A stretch of DNA of 64,000 nt, from NCBI GenBank assembly GCA_007922305.1, contig ML677334.1, positions 64,269,142 to 64,333,141 on the forward strand, written 5' to 3'. This stretch comes from Dermatemys mawii. Taxonomy: Eukaryota; Chordata; Testudines; Dermatemydidae. This document shows, one piece after another, positions 42,601 through 57,600 of the stretch. Made by a program: the position numbers and the translations under genes. The notes beneath the pieces are model-generated. The model did not search any database, had not been told where the DNA came from, and was given only the letters and a program-made list of their open reading frames with translations. How positions within the stretch are numbered: position 1 is the first letter of the stretch; every line of letters begins with the position of its first letter.

Positions 42601-45600
42601 TATGCTATGGAGATGAAATCAATAATTTGTATGGTTTGCTCAGAATCTTCGTGCTGAATTTATACTTAAAATTTAACCTTAACCCTTTTGCAGTTTCCCC
42701 AGTTCTATTTCTCNNNNNNNNNNNNNNNNNNNNNNNNNNNNNNNNNNNNNNNNNNNNNNNNNNNNNNNNNNNNNNNNNNNNNNNNNNNNNNNNNNNNNNN
42801 NNNNNNNNNNNNNATTATATTATATTATATTATATTATATTATATTATATTATATTATTAGGAGGTGAGAGAGGGAGGATTTGCTGATGTAGGAGCCCCC
42901 AATGGTTAATATCACACTCTCTTTCCTTCCACCTTTTCTTAATGTAACCAGCCAGGTCTATTATTAACTGCACTTCATGTTTTATTTTTGGCAGAACTGC
43001 AAATAAATCGTCAGCGGAAAATGCAAGATGAAGCAAATGGTAAATTCTGCTGCTGCTTTCTGTATTCTAATCAAGAGTGCCTCTGTTTCAGAACTACCTG
43101 TCTTGCACATTTTTTACCTATTTATTTGCTTTTAAAATTTTAATTACAATACACAATTTGACTATTGCAGTAAGGCCTGAATTCTTCATTTTGATTTAAA
43201 TGATAAATCACTTCAACAGTGCTATTTGCAAATTCTTTTCCTTATTCTGTTATTTTTCATGCATTTATAATTTTCCTAGTAATTAATGATGATCCATCTT
43301 AACTTTACTTTCTGTAGTTAATCTTTCCATCGTGGCTTTGTGGCTTTTGTTACCCTAGGCCATATATAATTAGCTCTTTCCATTAATTCTCCATTTTCCA
43401 ATTCTGCCTGCAATTTCTTGTTTGTCCAGATTGACTTTTCTGTACTGATACAATTACGTTACATATATCTGAATAACACACAACTTTTCCCCCGGCTGCA
43501 AGGAATACTTCATGCTGTTCCTTGAGCAACAATTTAGAAGATGTCGGGAGAAAGTTTTAAAATGTGTTCATAATTCACTGTAGCAATCAAGATATCCACT
43601 GAGACCTAAGACTCTTTTCAAGTGGTGTCCCTGAGGCAAATCATTAATTATAAAATTTGTATCTATTATACAAATTATATTCAAAATCACATTTGATTTG
43701 TATGCATTTTATTTTGAATAACAACTACTTTTGCCTTAATCCTTTTATTGCCTTTCTTAGAACGTTTTCTATGCAGTTACCAGGCTCTGTACTGGGGTTT
43801 GCTCATTAATACTGACAGAGATCCACCAAACCAGTTTCTAGTCTTTAGTCAGTTTTAGAAGGAACTCTCTCTAGTCCACAGAACTAGATACTACATTGTA
43901 TCAATTCAACAGTTGTGTCTAACTGTGCATATAGTAATGGCCACTTAAGTCTAGAAAAATGATGGGGAGTGGGGTTCTAAGTTCATGATTCATGCAGTTC
44001 ATGTATTTTCAGTGGCCATCACAGGCTTGGGCTTCCAAAAAGCACTGAGTTTAGCATTTTGACCCTGATCCAGAACCAGAATGGAGCACCGTCTTGCTGG
44101 CTGGGAGATCTGGTTGATAAAAATCTGAATACTGTACCTTTTTTTCCTGTTGAAATTGAATGTTTTGTGCATACTTGTTGGCTTTGATGAACATACTCTC
44201 AGTTCTAGGCTATATGAGAAATGAACCAATCCTAGAATGCCACTAGTCAAGTGATTAGGAGACTTACCTGGGGCTTGGAAGGCCCAGGTTTAAGTTCCTG
44301 ATTCAGAGCAGGGAGTTGAACCTGGACTCCAACATCCCAAGTTAGACTGGGCTATAGAGTCAGTCTCTCTCTCTCTGTTCTACTGGATGCTCAATTATTT
44401 ATGCACAATGGAACACTTCCAACAGTAAATATTGGGAGAGAAACGGGCTGATTTTATAGCCCATCCCAGTGGTTAGGGCACTTGCTTCCAGGTGGGGATT
44501 AGAAATTCTTGAGATCCTTATCCCATGTATCACTCTCCTTGTCTGTCTTTATTACTGTCTTCTCCACTGCCACACACTTCTTTCACTTCTGCATCTCTTC
44601 TTATACCAAACAACAAATCACATTTCAAAACTTTTAGGAGTTCAGTATAAACAAGATGGGTGCAAACCAACAGCCCCAGCATGCCTCGGGGAAAATCCAC
44701 ACCTGGCTGAGATTAGGATTCGGACTTCAGTGATGGCCCTGTGTTACATAACAGTCCAAATTTAAACCTGAATCCAAATCTCCCCATCTTTCGAAAGTTT
44801 CAGTTCAGGAGGCACAGCTGAACTTCACAGCTTGGGCCCATTTCTACTCGTAAAGGGTTCCTTTAGGGATGTCCCCACTGCATTTCCCAAAGCTAGGCAG
44901 AATGTCCAGACTTGAGAGCACTCATAATGATACTCCGAGACTGCAGTGACTGCCTTAAGGACACAAACTGGGGATCATAACTGCCTCTCATCCAATCCCC
45001 CCTCCCCAAACCCCAGCACAACAATCCACACCGCGTAAGTAGATTTTAGGAGAAAGCACTGTACTGACATCATACCAACATGAAGAGCAGTCTTTAGAAT
45101 GTAGGAAGGAAGACTTTGGAGACATTATAATTGAAGTAACAGAAATCCAGGCCAAAAAATATTTTGTTAGCACATTTAAAATTTAGCACTGCAGTGTCTT
45201 TCCATGGAATTTTGGAACTCAGAATTTGAACTGGGGTACAACATGCTGCATTTTATATCTTGTCAATAATGTTCTTTATTTGTCATGTTATAGATAAAGT
45301 GATAAGACTCCATGCTTTGCCAGCTAAATGACCCTAAAGTAAACTGGGCTTTCTGAAAAGAAAAATTGCATTGTTGGGAAATAGAAAAGGTGTATTTTCA
45401 TTTTTAAAAATAGTCTTATACACCCAGTGTTGGAGTAGGAAGTCCTTTAGAATCTCCCTTTGCACTGCTTTAATTCTTCTACTTTCAGTAGTAGTAATTC
45501 TTCTTCCAATGGAGGTAAATGTATCTTCTGCTGCCTGTAAATGTGGTTCCTTTGCTAGGAAAGTAGGTCTCTAGAAATTGGCATGAAGGGGAAATTTTTC

Positions 45601-48600
45601 ACTCATGAAGGGGAGTTAGTTAGCTGCTCAACTTCCATTGCCTTTCAATGGGAAATGGGTCTTTAGCTTCCCCTCATGTGTTTGAAAATCTCCAGTGAGG
45701 TCCTTATTCCCACCCAGAAACTTGCTATATCATTTTTGGTGGGAACCCAGCCCTTACTGGCATGGAAAACAGGAGATAATACTCCTTATCCCGGCTCTTC
45801 CCCTGGGAAGCAGTAGAACCATGGCCCAAGATAAAGCATTTCTGTCTGATTCCTGAGTTTTTACTCATGCGGCAATTAACAAACCCAAGGCTTTTTATTA
45901 ATAAAACTGCAGTGTTTACTGTGGCATTTATCTACAACAGGTCTGTGGGCTAGGATTTTATTTTGTTTTCTCCAAAATGATTTAAAGTCACTAGATGGAA
46001 CCTGTTGCACACACAGGCCAAAAACCACAATGAAATAAATGACAGAGAGCTCATGATTCCTGCTTCTCAGATGTAGGAGCACAATTTCTCTTTGTGAACT
46101 GATCTTCTTAATGAGATTTGTATTAAGCCAATTGCAGATATTTGGGTAATAATGTTTATGCAGTGTATTGCAGAAGAAATGGCATTAAAGTATACAGAGA
46201 TCAGGGATGCCTCATATCAGTGGCTCACAAACTTTTGTGGATCTTTCCTTTAAGACAGAGATCCGCTCAAGGTTGATCCTAATCCCACACTTTCCCTCTG
46301 GCAACTGGAGTGCTTGGTTACATGAAACACTAATATTTGGGCAGGGATAAGGAGACAAGATGAAGAAAGGAACACCCTCCTACCCCGCCGCATCAATCAC
46401 AGATGCTTCATGTGGAAAATTGCCAGAAATCTCAAGAGAGCAGCCGGTTCTCATGAGATTTCCAGCCTAACTTTGAAGACTTGAGGAGAGGCCAAGATAA
46501 GCATCTGAGCTCTTGGGTTCTTATCCAAGCTGAACCTGAATTTCCAACATTATTTTTCAATTCAGTCAGCATGTCTCTGAACACCATTGCTTGTCAGGTG
46601 CACAATAGTTACAGTCCCCTGGACTTGGTCATGCATGATTTGAAGTAGGCAGCTCCCCAGCCACATTGCAGTTGCTGTGATAAAAGTGTTTCCATTTTAT
46701 TTTTACACTGCAGAAGGAGATTGGAAGATTACTGTCGTCACTGGGGGTTTCCAAACAGCTGACACAACAGCAACAGTGTCCCTTTACGCTTATGGAGAAA
46801 ACAAGTCTTCTGGTCCTATTATTCTGGGATCTGGGAAGCATCAGCTGTTTAATCCCAACAGCGCAGATACATTCAAGGTACAGTACTGTTTTATATCAAC
46901 AATGAAGAATTTACTTACAATTTAAAACAGGTTTACTCAAAAGCAGATAATATTAATAACGAGGACTCAAGCAGCATGTGTATAAACTGGTTTTGTTTTG
47001 CTGAATTGTTCATGGAGGCTGCATGAAAATTCCCTGGCAGAATGGGGGTGTTGTATATTTATGGGGATAGTCAAGCCGGCATAGGCAGGGAAAAGCGCAT
47101 CAAGCAGAAGATTCTTGGAACTTGCTTCCAGTGACTCTAGGAACTAGCATCCTGTGGCGAAAATTCTAATTTGAAATGGGCAGAGTTCATGTGCAAGGCA
47201 GAAAATCATTTCCTTTCCTTGGATGTCACATTAGTAAGGTAAGGCTAGATTAGGGCTTTAAGAGGAGTAAGAGTCGCTTTCCTCACCTGCCACCTGGTAC
47301 TCCCACATGAGCTACCTGGATCTTGGGCCGAGGGACACAGAGGTAAGCACCTGTTCGTCGTCTTAGTCTCTCCTTGGAGTTGGTGGTCAGGAAGGAGTAG
47401 GAATGGGCAGAGCTTAGGGCCAAGCTCACAGGTGAGCCAGTGGTGTGTGTGCTAATTTGCTGCTAGTAAAAGCCAGAAGGCATGGACTAGACCCCAGGAG
47501 CAATGAGGAGCGAAGGGAAGGACTTGTGACTCCAGGGTGTGTCTCAGGGCATCTCTTTGCGATGGTGCAGATACATAGGAGCCCATGTCAGGGTTGTGCT
47601 TAAAATCACCTAGTCCACAGTATGTTACTTAGGTCAACATAGGATAAGGCCTAGGAAGCAGATGATGGACGATCACTACCAGACACATGGCAATAGGAGG
47701 CGGTTTCTTTGTGGATTATATCTTGTGCTTTCCAGTTTGAAGTGCAAAATTAACTAATGAAGATTCTCCCAGTGGAGGGTTACACACAGGGCCTGATCCT
47801 CCGCTCACTTATACTGATGTAAATCAGTAATAACACCACTGAAGTCAGTGTCGTTACAGTGATGTAAAACAAGTGTAAGCGAGGTCAGAATCAGGCCTTG
47901 AGTGAACATTATGGATGATATTCATGTCTGTCTGAAGGCAGAATTTAACCCTTCCTGTGCCCGTCACTCAGGACAAGTGAACAGGTTCAGTTAAATTAAA
48001 ATATCGTCTTGAATATTTACCCAGCCTTTAAATTAAACCTTTCTGAAGTTTTGTAAGTTTGGTTAATGCCATTTGCTAACAGGAATGCAGTGCTGCTCCC
48101 TCTAGGTGGATCTCCTGTTCAGGGCTCATCCTGTTCCTCCATGCAGTGCAGCAAGACCTGGTACCTGAACCACTAGTCCTGCTGGTCTTTCTCAGCAGGA
48201 CCAGATTCCCAGTTAAACAACGGCTATAAAAATGACATCCATTTTAGGACCCAAATGGTGTAGAGAGAGGTTTGTGTAAGTGAGATTCAGGCCTTTTAAA
48301 CTCTAGTGACCCTTGGGGAAGCTTCTGCCCAACGTACCACCCGGAATTCCCCCAAAACAGCAAAACCTGCAGGCTGGCCCAATCCATCCCACCTTCTAAT
48401 GAGAACCGCTCTTCTCAAGTTCAGCAGCTACAGACAGATGATGGTAATGATAATCAGAGAGCAGATAAATGTAAGCAGCATCCCATTCCCTAAACTGATT
48501 TCTTTCAAAATCTTAAATGACTGATTTAATGAGCTCATTGTTTTGTTTTTAATAATCTACAAGTCAGAAAACCATGCTCTCTAAAAATGTGTTAGTAGTT

Positions 48601-51600
48601 TTCAGTATTGCAAGGCATCTACCTATCGTGCTCTATTCTAAGAACATCCTATAATAATTTAGTATCAGTTGTTAATAGCACAAAAAGCTGTGGAATTGTT
48701 GGCAAGTAGGATATTACCTACTGCTATTTCTTACACATCAGTTGTTTCATTCATTAAATATCTTTGGGAGAATTCTGGCCCCACTGTAGCAATGACAAAA
48801 CTCCTGTTGATTTCTGTGGGACCAGGATTTCATTCCTCATTTAGGGATCTGCTATATGTGGTCTCTGAAGACCATTTAACTTGCATCTGAACTTATATAG
48901 CATTGATATCTGTTTTGGGGTTATGGTGGGACTTTCGTTTTCGTTTTTATAAACCGTGTTACTGATTTTTACAGAAAACCGTAAGAATGAATCATTAAAC
49001 TTAATGGAAAAAACACAATGGACACATATCCTGCAAAACGACAATAAAATACCATCCATTTTCTAACATCCCTTAGTCACAGTTGCTGCCACAAGTCCCA
49101 CAAAAAGAGAAAGAGATAAAATAAAAAAGCTCAGCCAGACTCCAAAGTAGGAAAAAACAATCTTCACAAAAATTGAGATTATAAGCTCACAGATAGTAAC
49201 GCTAACTTCCTATACACTAGTGTAGTTTGTGGAGCATCTGGACATTCTCTCTAAAGCCAACACAACAAGTATTCAAGAACTTCAAAAAAAAAAAAAAAAA
49301 AAAGCAAACATGGAAAAAAGGGGGGATTGAAGTCCAAAGGTAACTAAAATCAAAATCTTTTCTGAAAAATCTATAACCAAGACTTTATTGATTTATATGG
49401 GACCTAATTGTGATGTCACTTACACAGGTTTTACACAGTGGGCCAGTTCCACTTATTCTGATTTACACCAGTGTAAGTGAGTGGAGCAGTTCATGAATAT
49501 TTTTGAGTTTTCGTCCTGATTCAAGCTGGGAGGAAATTTTGAACTCTAGAAAATATTCATAGGATGGGGAAAATGTATCCTGCCCAGCTCTATAAATGAG
49601 ATCAAAATCATTTTGTGGGTGTGCATTGCACTTTACAGGTATAAAGTATGGCAAGGATCTTTCCCTAAGGTATTAAGAATTTAATTGTAGCAGAAGAAAT
49701 TTAGTGGAGATCAATTCTTGTTTTGTGATGGGGAACATCCATGTTTCTGGCTGGAGTCTAAGGTTCTGGGCTCACAAAGCTGTTTGCTGGCTGCATCACA
49801 TTGGAGGTAGCTGTCTAGTGCTTTTCTTTCCAAGCACAGGCAGATGGGAAGATTTACGGTTGCAATATCTGCCCTACCTGGTATGCTCATTCTACAAGAA
49901 TAGGTTTACCCTGAGTGGTTCTGATAATTTCCCCATGGGCTGAAAGAGGTTATACTACTACTTGGGGATGGTTTTCTGCCTTTGGCATTATTCATGCATG
50001 ATTTTCAGTGAATGATTATTCTGTGGAGAATCACATTTTCCTCTAATAAAGAATGTTGCTCTGCTGAGGGGTTACAGCTTGTTTCAGAATTTTAATCTGG
50101 TTTCTCCTGTTCACTTCCGCTGCTTCCACAGTATCCAAACTGTTTTCCAAAATACTGATCTTGGCAGTGTCTGGAGCAACTAAACTTGTATCATAAATTA
50201 TATTTAAGAGCTAGCCCTCTGATACATGATGATGCTTCCTCACATTCTGCTTGAAAAAAATCCTCTCTGTATGATTTCTTCCAGTGTTTGATTATGGCAC
50301 ACTATCCCTTCCCCCTTCCAAAGAGAAATGGCCAGAGGAACATTAGCTATTACCTTTGTTACATGTTAGCTATAATTTCCCAGACTTTATTACTTCAGTT
50401 TGGAACGAGCACACAGACTTGGAGCCAGGTTCTTCCACCCTTAGCAATGTTGACTTCAGTGGAGCAGCACTGTTTTACACTACCTAAGATTCTTGCCCAG
50501 TAGGTCTGCTCTCAGAGTAAGGTACCACTAAATGATATTAACCATGACAGAATCTGGCTCCTGCTTACTAAGGGTTTCCCCAGGCTTCTTCTGTCAGCAT
50601 ATTAGATGGCAAGTTCTTTGGGGAAGCATTAGCTATTATGGTGCAGGGCATATTATTAAAATAATAATTAAGAAAAAGGTCAATATGAATAAGAGCTCAT
50701 GAACGTTGGTGACTTAAAATCTGTGGCTTTGTATTTCACAATTAGGGACCCTGTTTATAACAAGCCCAGCTGAATACCCTTATTCCAAAACCTCAAAACT
50801 GGGGGGAAGAACTGAGAAATGTGGATCAACTCCTGGTCTGAATTATGTGTCATTCCCCTCCCCCCCAGCTGACAGCACTGCCTCTCTCTCTCCATTTGCA
50901 GTAGTTAGAGTCCTTTGGTTTTCTCTGAAGAGCCTGTTTGAAACACTGTCACAGTCTGTTGTGGCAAAGTGCCTGATTTTAGAACTATGCACAGATCTGT
51001 TGTGGGGCCTTTCCAAATACTTGCAAAGACACTTGATCATAAAACATAATGAATATATTGTTAGTGTGGAGGTATTGTAGCAAAGTATTAAAAGCTGTCT
51101 TTTCCCTTCCTATTATTAGTGATTTATTGGTAAACAATATTATTCTTTCCATAAAGTGCACATTATATTTTATTGCATTGCACACTGAATTTATAGTGCT
51201 ATGTTTATATGTTAATTTTTCATTTTGGTTGCATTCTGTTTAAGTAAGTGTATATTTCTATGGGGATGATTCAAAAGAGAAAAGACTCAATCAGCTTTTA
51301 GTACATCGGGTCTAAGGATACATCTGCATTGGGGAAAAAAGATTAAAAATAGCAGTGAAAATATTCAGTTTGACTTTTAACTCAGGTTAGCAGCTTGAGT
51401 TAGCCCCCTGGTTCTCTAACCAGCTAGCTGAGTATTCTTCCAGAATGGGGCAACCTCAAAAATGACATCAATCCAATATACCAGCTCTATGCCACACATT
51501 TCCAAGCACTCAGGGACAGCAGACAGGACATGACTTGAGCAGAGCTCTGCTCCGGCTATCTCTGGTTGCCAAAATGACAGTTTTGGTCCTGGGACAGTTG

Positions 51601-54600
51601 AATACAACTTACGGCTTCCCAGAGGCTCTAACAAGTCTAGCCAGCTGAAATATATCCCCAGCCAAGATCAGGGGATGTAAAGCTGGCATAAAGTTACCTC
51701 CTCTAGTCTGTGGCTTCATAAATTCCAAGGCTGGGAGTGGTGATTGTGATCATCTAGTCCAGGGATCTCAAACTCAGATCACCACAGGGGCCACATGAGG
51801 ACTAGTACATTGGCGCATCACTGACAGCTTTTTTCATATAAAGGTACAAAAGCCCTCCCCCTCTGCCCTGCCCTGCCTAGACTCTACCCCTTCCGTGAGG
51901 TCCTGCTCCTCCCCACCCCTCCGTGCCTCTTCCCACCCCTTCCCCAAAGTCCCCCCCAACTCAACCTCTTCCTTGCCCTTATTCCAACCCCTCCTCCAAA
52001 TCCCCACCCCTGCTCTGCCTCTTCTCCACCTCTTCCCTGAGCATGAGGCTCTTCCCCCTCCCTCCTGGAAAGCGCTAAGTGGCCTGGAGGTAGGCAGAGG
52101 ATCAGGGATGTGGCATGCTGGGGGGAGGAGGGCTGGTGGGTGGGTGGAGCTTGACAGCCACAGGAAATAACTCCAGGTGGGGTACGGGGAGCTTGGCGAG
52201 ATGCAGCAAATAACTCCATGGGCGCGTGTTTGAGACCCCTGATCTAATCTGACCACCTGTACAACACAGGCCATACAACTTCTCTGGAAACAATGCCTAG
52301 AGCAGATCTTTTAGAAAAACATCCAGTCTTGATTTCAAAATGGCCATTGATGGAGAATTCACCACAACCCTTGGTAAATTGTTCTGATGATTAAAAACCC
52401 ACTTTGTTAAAAATTATGCCTTATTTATCTGAATGAGTCTAACTCAATTTCCAGCCATTGGATTGCATTATACCATTCTCTATGAGACTGAAGAACCCAT
52501 TTTCAAATATTTGTTCCCCAAGTAGATTCTTATTGACTATAATCAAGTCACTCCCTAACTTTCTCTTTGTTAAGCTAAATAGACTGAGCTTCTTGAGTGT
52601 CTCATTATTATGCAAGTTTTCTAATCCTCTAAGCATCCTTCTGGTTCTTCTCTGAACCCTCTCCAATTTATCAACATCCTTCATGAATTTTGGGCACCAG
52701 AACTGGACATGGTATGCCAGCTGCAGTGACACCACTGCCAATACAGAGGTAACATAACCTCTTTCCTCCTACTCAAGATTCTCCTGTGTCAAATTAGCCC
52801 TTTTGGCCACAGTGTCACACTCGGAGCTCATGTTTAGCTGATTATCTACCACAATCCCCAACTCTGTTTCAGAGTCACTGCTTCCTAGGATAGAATCCCC
52901 CATCCTGTAAATATAGCCTACATTCTTTGTTCTTAATCTATACATTTACATTTAGCCATATTAAACACATCTTGTTTGCCTGTGCCCAGCTTACCAAGTG
53001 ATCTGGATTGCTTTGTATCAGTGACCACTTCATTTTTTACCACTCCCCCAATTTTTGTGTCATCTCAGACTTTATCAGTGATGATTTTATGTTTTTTTCC
53101 ATGTTATTGATAAAAATGTTAACAAGCAAGGGGCCAAAAGTTGATCCTTGCAGGACCCCAGTAGAAGTATACCTGCTCAATGATGGTTCCCCATTTACAA
53201 TGATATTTTGCAACAGTTAGCCAGCTTTTAATCCTTTGGTGTGTGCCATGTTAATTTTAAATTGTTTGAGTTTTGAAATCAAAAGTACCAAGTTAAATGT
53301 CTTATAGAAGTCTAATTATAATACATCAACACTATTACCTTTCTAGCCAAACTTTTAATCTCATTAAAAAAAATCAAGTTAGTTTGACAGGACCTATTTT
53401 CCATAAACCCATGTTGACTGGTACTAATTATATTACCTTCCTTTAATTTTTTATTAACTGAATCCCATATCAGCTGCTCTATTATCTTGCCCAGGATCAA
53501 TATCAGACTCACAGTCTATAACTAACAAGTCATCCCATTTACTCTTTTTAAATATTGGCACCTTAGCTTTCTTCCACTCTTCTGGAACTTCCCCAATGTT
53601 CCAAGACTTAATAAAAATCTACACTGATAGTCCAGCGAGCTCTTCAGATAGCTCTTTTAAAACTCAAGGATGTCATGATTTAAAAATGTCTATCTTTAGT
53701 AGCTTTCATTTAACACATACCTGAGATGCTAGTGGAATGGAAAGAGTATTGTCATATGATATGATTAATCATCTGTTCATTTTCCAAACACAGAATCAAA
53801 ATATATATTTAACATTTCTATTTTGTCTACATTGTTATTGATAATTCTAACCTTTCATCTAGTAATGGACCAATACCATTCTTAGATTTCTTTTTGTTTC
53901 TAATATACTTAAAACCTCCTCCTTATTGTCTTGAACTCTGCTGGCCCTAGATTTCTCCTTGGTTCCCTTGTCAATTTTCTACAGTTCCTAACTTCTGATT
54001 TATATTCATTACAATCTAATTCCTTTTCCTTCCATTTGTTATATATTATTATTTGTATTTTTTATAGCTGCCTTCAATTCCCCTGTTCACAATTTTTTTA
54101 ACCAATATATCACCATCTTTCTAGATTGTAGGATTGTGGCTTTTGGGGTATCTAGGAAAGTGTTCTTAAACAATTCCCAATTATCATTTACGTTTTTTGG
54201 TTGAAATTCTTGCTCCCAGATGATTTGACTTCTAAATGCTTTCAACTTTATAAAATTTTACAGCATCAACTATATATACCGATGGGCTGGACTTTATACT
54301 ATTTGCACATTATAAATGTGATCAAGCCATGCTCACTCGTTCTTAAGCTACCGTTATTTCTTAGTTCTGTGATCTGTTCCTCTTTATTTGTCAAGACAAG
54401 CCTAATAAAGAATCCCCCCTTGTGGAATGCAACACTTTTTGTTAGGAAATTATCATATATAATATTTAGAAATTCCAAGGATGTTTTAGTACTGGCAGCA
54501 TGAGACCATCAACAATCGTCACTCATATTGAAATGCCCCATGATCACACAGCTTTTTTACCCTACGCATTATAGATAGGTGCAAAAAGAGCTGGTCGTTC

Positions 54601-57600
54601 TGTTCCAGTGTCATTTGTTGGTTTCTAGCAGACACTAACTAGTACTCCATGCAACAGGGTAGCTAGCCCGTTCAATGAAACTGGATTCTGCTCTCCTGTT
54701 CCAGTTCAGGAGCTCCCAGTTGGGGCAATTAAGAAGGCAGAGCATCACCTAGGGGTTATAAGAAACCTGGTGAGAAAGAGACATAAGGAGTCAGAGCAGA
54801 CTGAGTCAGACAGGAGAAGGGCAGGAGAGGAGAACAGCCAGAGATGGAAGGTTTTTCCTGGGAGAGGTCTGAAGGTAGGAGGAGCAGCAGAGGGTGATGC
54901 TTGCTGGTTCTAAGCTGGAAAGTGGGAGCCAAAGGCCAGAGAAGGCTGAAGAAAGGAGAAGCAGTAGAGGGACTTAACCACTGGTGCCTTCTTATATGGC
55001 ATTACTGGGGACCCAAGAGAGAAAACGGGGGAAGGGGACACTTGCAGGGCTGCCCTGGGACCACAAGGGGGTACCTGGGAGAAGACACTTGCTTACATCC
55101 CCACTTGTGCTTTGTTTGTTAGGACATTGATCTGTAAGCATTCAAGATAATCTTCCGAGTTACCAGTGACTTGGAGACAAGTAACGCCATTTTTGACATG
55201 GAGTGCCACTCCCCATCCTCCTTTGCCTCAGTTTTTCCTAAATAGATGTAACCATTGATCTTAACATTCCAGTTATGCAAATCATCCCCCCAGGTTTCCA
55301 TAATACCAACTAGATCAAGTTTGTGCTCATAAATGAGCAATTCCATTTTTTCTTGTTTGTTACCCTGGCTCCTAACACTGATGTGTAGGTAATTCAATAA
55401 TTTCTTCTTTTCATCTCCTTTGGTTGCTTGATTAATTTTGCTCTCAACATCTTGATTTAGTTTTAAATGAGTTGAGTCCTGGACCAAGCATAGTTTAATC
55501 AGTTCCAAGAATCAGACCCACAGAGAGAACGGCATTAAAAAGACCTCATCTAAACCTCTCCTGTGAGGTCTCTGGAGAAAAAGAAAACTTTATTTATCCT
55601 CAGTACATAAGGTGATTGAAAATAGGTGAGGTAACACAGTCAACCACACTCCAGCATGAAACACAGTCATGCTTCCATTTCTCCTATGGAATAGTTCCCC
55701 TTGCTAGTGTGGTAACATGGAAATGCTTGATTTCAAGTTTTGCTCTCTAGCAAGATCTCTGTGACAACTAAATTATCTTCTTCCTCCTCTTGCTGGGTCA
55801 CAGCTCTTTCCCTAGGCTCAATGGTTGTTTCAAGTCTCCTCTGCACTCCCCACCCTGGACAGTTCTTTTCCATTCCTCTCCAGGCTTTCTGACTCTGTGG
55901 TCCCATTTTCAAGGCCTCATAAGTCCTTTTTCTGTCTATGCAGAGCTTCAGGTGGCACTGAAGGGGAACCAGCACCTTCCCTGTCCTCTGGGTGCCAGCC
56001 CAGAGACCTGAAGGATGCAATGGTTATCTACAGCTTTTGTATCACTTTTCCCTGGCTGGCTTTCTATTCTATTCTATGCTATGCTATTCTATTCTATTCT
56101 TGTACCACTCCATCACTGTAGTATCTGAGTGCCTTCCAGTACTGTGTTAAATGACATGACTAACATCTGTCATGTGTGGTTTGTTCTCTCTCTCATTCTA
56201 TCCCTGGGAAGAATTGCATGTGCAGTGTTTTGGTTTGGTAGGATTGGTTTATTTAAATGCACATGCTGCTCTGTTTTATATTAGAGAAGGCCAGATTGAA
56301 GGAGTGCACCTTGTACCTCGAGTGGAAGGTGGTGAGGTTTTGTGAGGGGCCTTAGTTCCCATGGGAGTTCATTCCACAGTCTTGGACCAGCACCTGAGAA
56401 AGCTCATAGACTTTAAGGGCAGAAGGGAACATCATGCTAATCTAACCTGACCTCCTGCGCATTGCAGGCCATAGATCCTCACCCACCCACTGCTGTAATA
56501 GAGATGTAACCTCTGGCTGAGTTACTGAAGTCATCAAATCATGATTTAAAGACTTCAAGTTTCAGCAACTTTGCCATTTACACTAGTTTAAATCTGAAAG
56601 TAACCCATGCCCTATGCTGCAGAGGAAGACAAAAAACAAAACCCTCAGAGTTTCTGCCAGCCTGACCTGGGGGAAAATTCCTCCCTGACCCCAAATATGA
56701 TGATCAGTTAAACCCTAAACATGGGCAAAACCTACCAGCCGGACACCTGGGAAAGATTCTCTGTAATAACTCTGAGCCTTCCCCATCTAGTGTCCCATCA
56801 CCAGCCTTTGGAAGTATTGCTGCTAGCAGTTGCAGAACAGCTACATGCCATTGTGGGCAGTCATATCATACCATCCCCTCCATAAACTTATCAAGATGAA
56901 TCTTGAAGCCAGTGTTTGCTCCCACTGCTCTTTTTGTAAATCTGTTCCAGAACTTCACTCCTCTAGTGGTTAGAAACCGTCATTTAATTTCAAGCCTAAA
57001 CTTGTTGATGGCCAGTATATATGCATTTGTTCTCGTGTCCACATTGGTGCTTAACTTTAATAATTTCTCTACCCTCCTGGTATTTATCCCTCTGATGTAT
57101 TTATAGAGAGCAATCATATCTCCCCTCAGCCTTCTTTTGGTTAGGCTAAACAAAGCTCTTTGACTCTCCTCTCATAAGTTAGGTTTCCATTCCATTCCAT
57201 CATCCTAGTCACCCTTCTCTGCACTTGTTCCAGTGTGCACGCACTGTTCCAGTGTGAATTAATCTTAAACATGGGAGACCAGAATTGCACACAATATTCC
57301 AGATGAGGTCTCATCTGTGCCTTGTATAAATGTACTAACGCTTCCCTATCTCTACTGGAAATACCTTGTCTCATGCATCCTAGAACTATATTAATCTTTT
57401 TCACGGCCACATCACATTGGTGGATCATAGTCACCCTGTGATCAACCAATACACCCAGTCTTTCTCCTCTGTCATTTCCACTGATAAGTCCTCAGCATAT
57501 AGCAAAAATTCTTGTTGTTAGTCCCTAAGTGCAAGATCTTGCACTATTACATTTCGTCTCAGTTTTATTTTCAAGATCATCCAGATCTTATATGATATTC

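Larger units (their letters stand above)
51725..55515 (-). mobile_element. CR1 LINE, antisense, with endonuclease and RT remnants
   Basis: On the minus strand, 55508-55119 encodes endonuclease-like text (LDLVGIMETWGD, WNVKINGYIYL). 53512-53312 encodes an RT segment (GKIIEQLIWDSV, STSQHGFMENRSCQTNLI). 52741-52439 encodes the RT C-terminus (LERVQRRTRRMLRGLENL). The 3' UTR continues to about 51725. It is broken by stops and by two insertions (51760-52241 and about 54640-55125), so it is a pseudogene copy. Confidence 0.85.

Noticed and set aside
51834..52274. 146-codon minus-strand frame rich in Arg and Gly, and its 111-codon neighbour
   Set aside because: They lie almost entirely inside the hAT element at 51760-52241, and no domain is seen.
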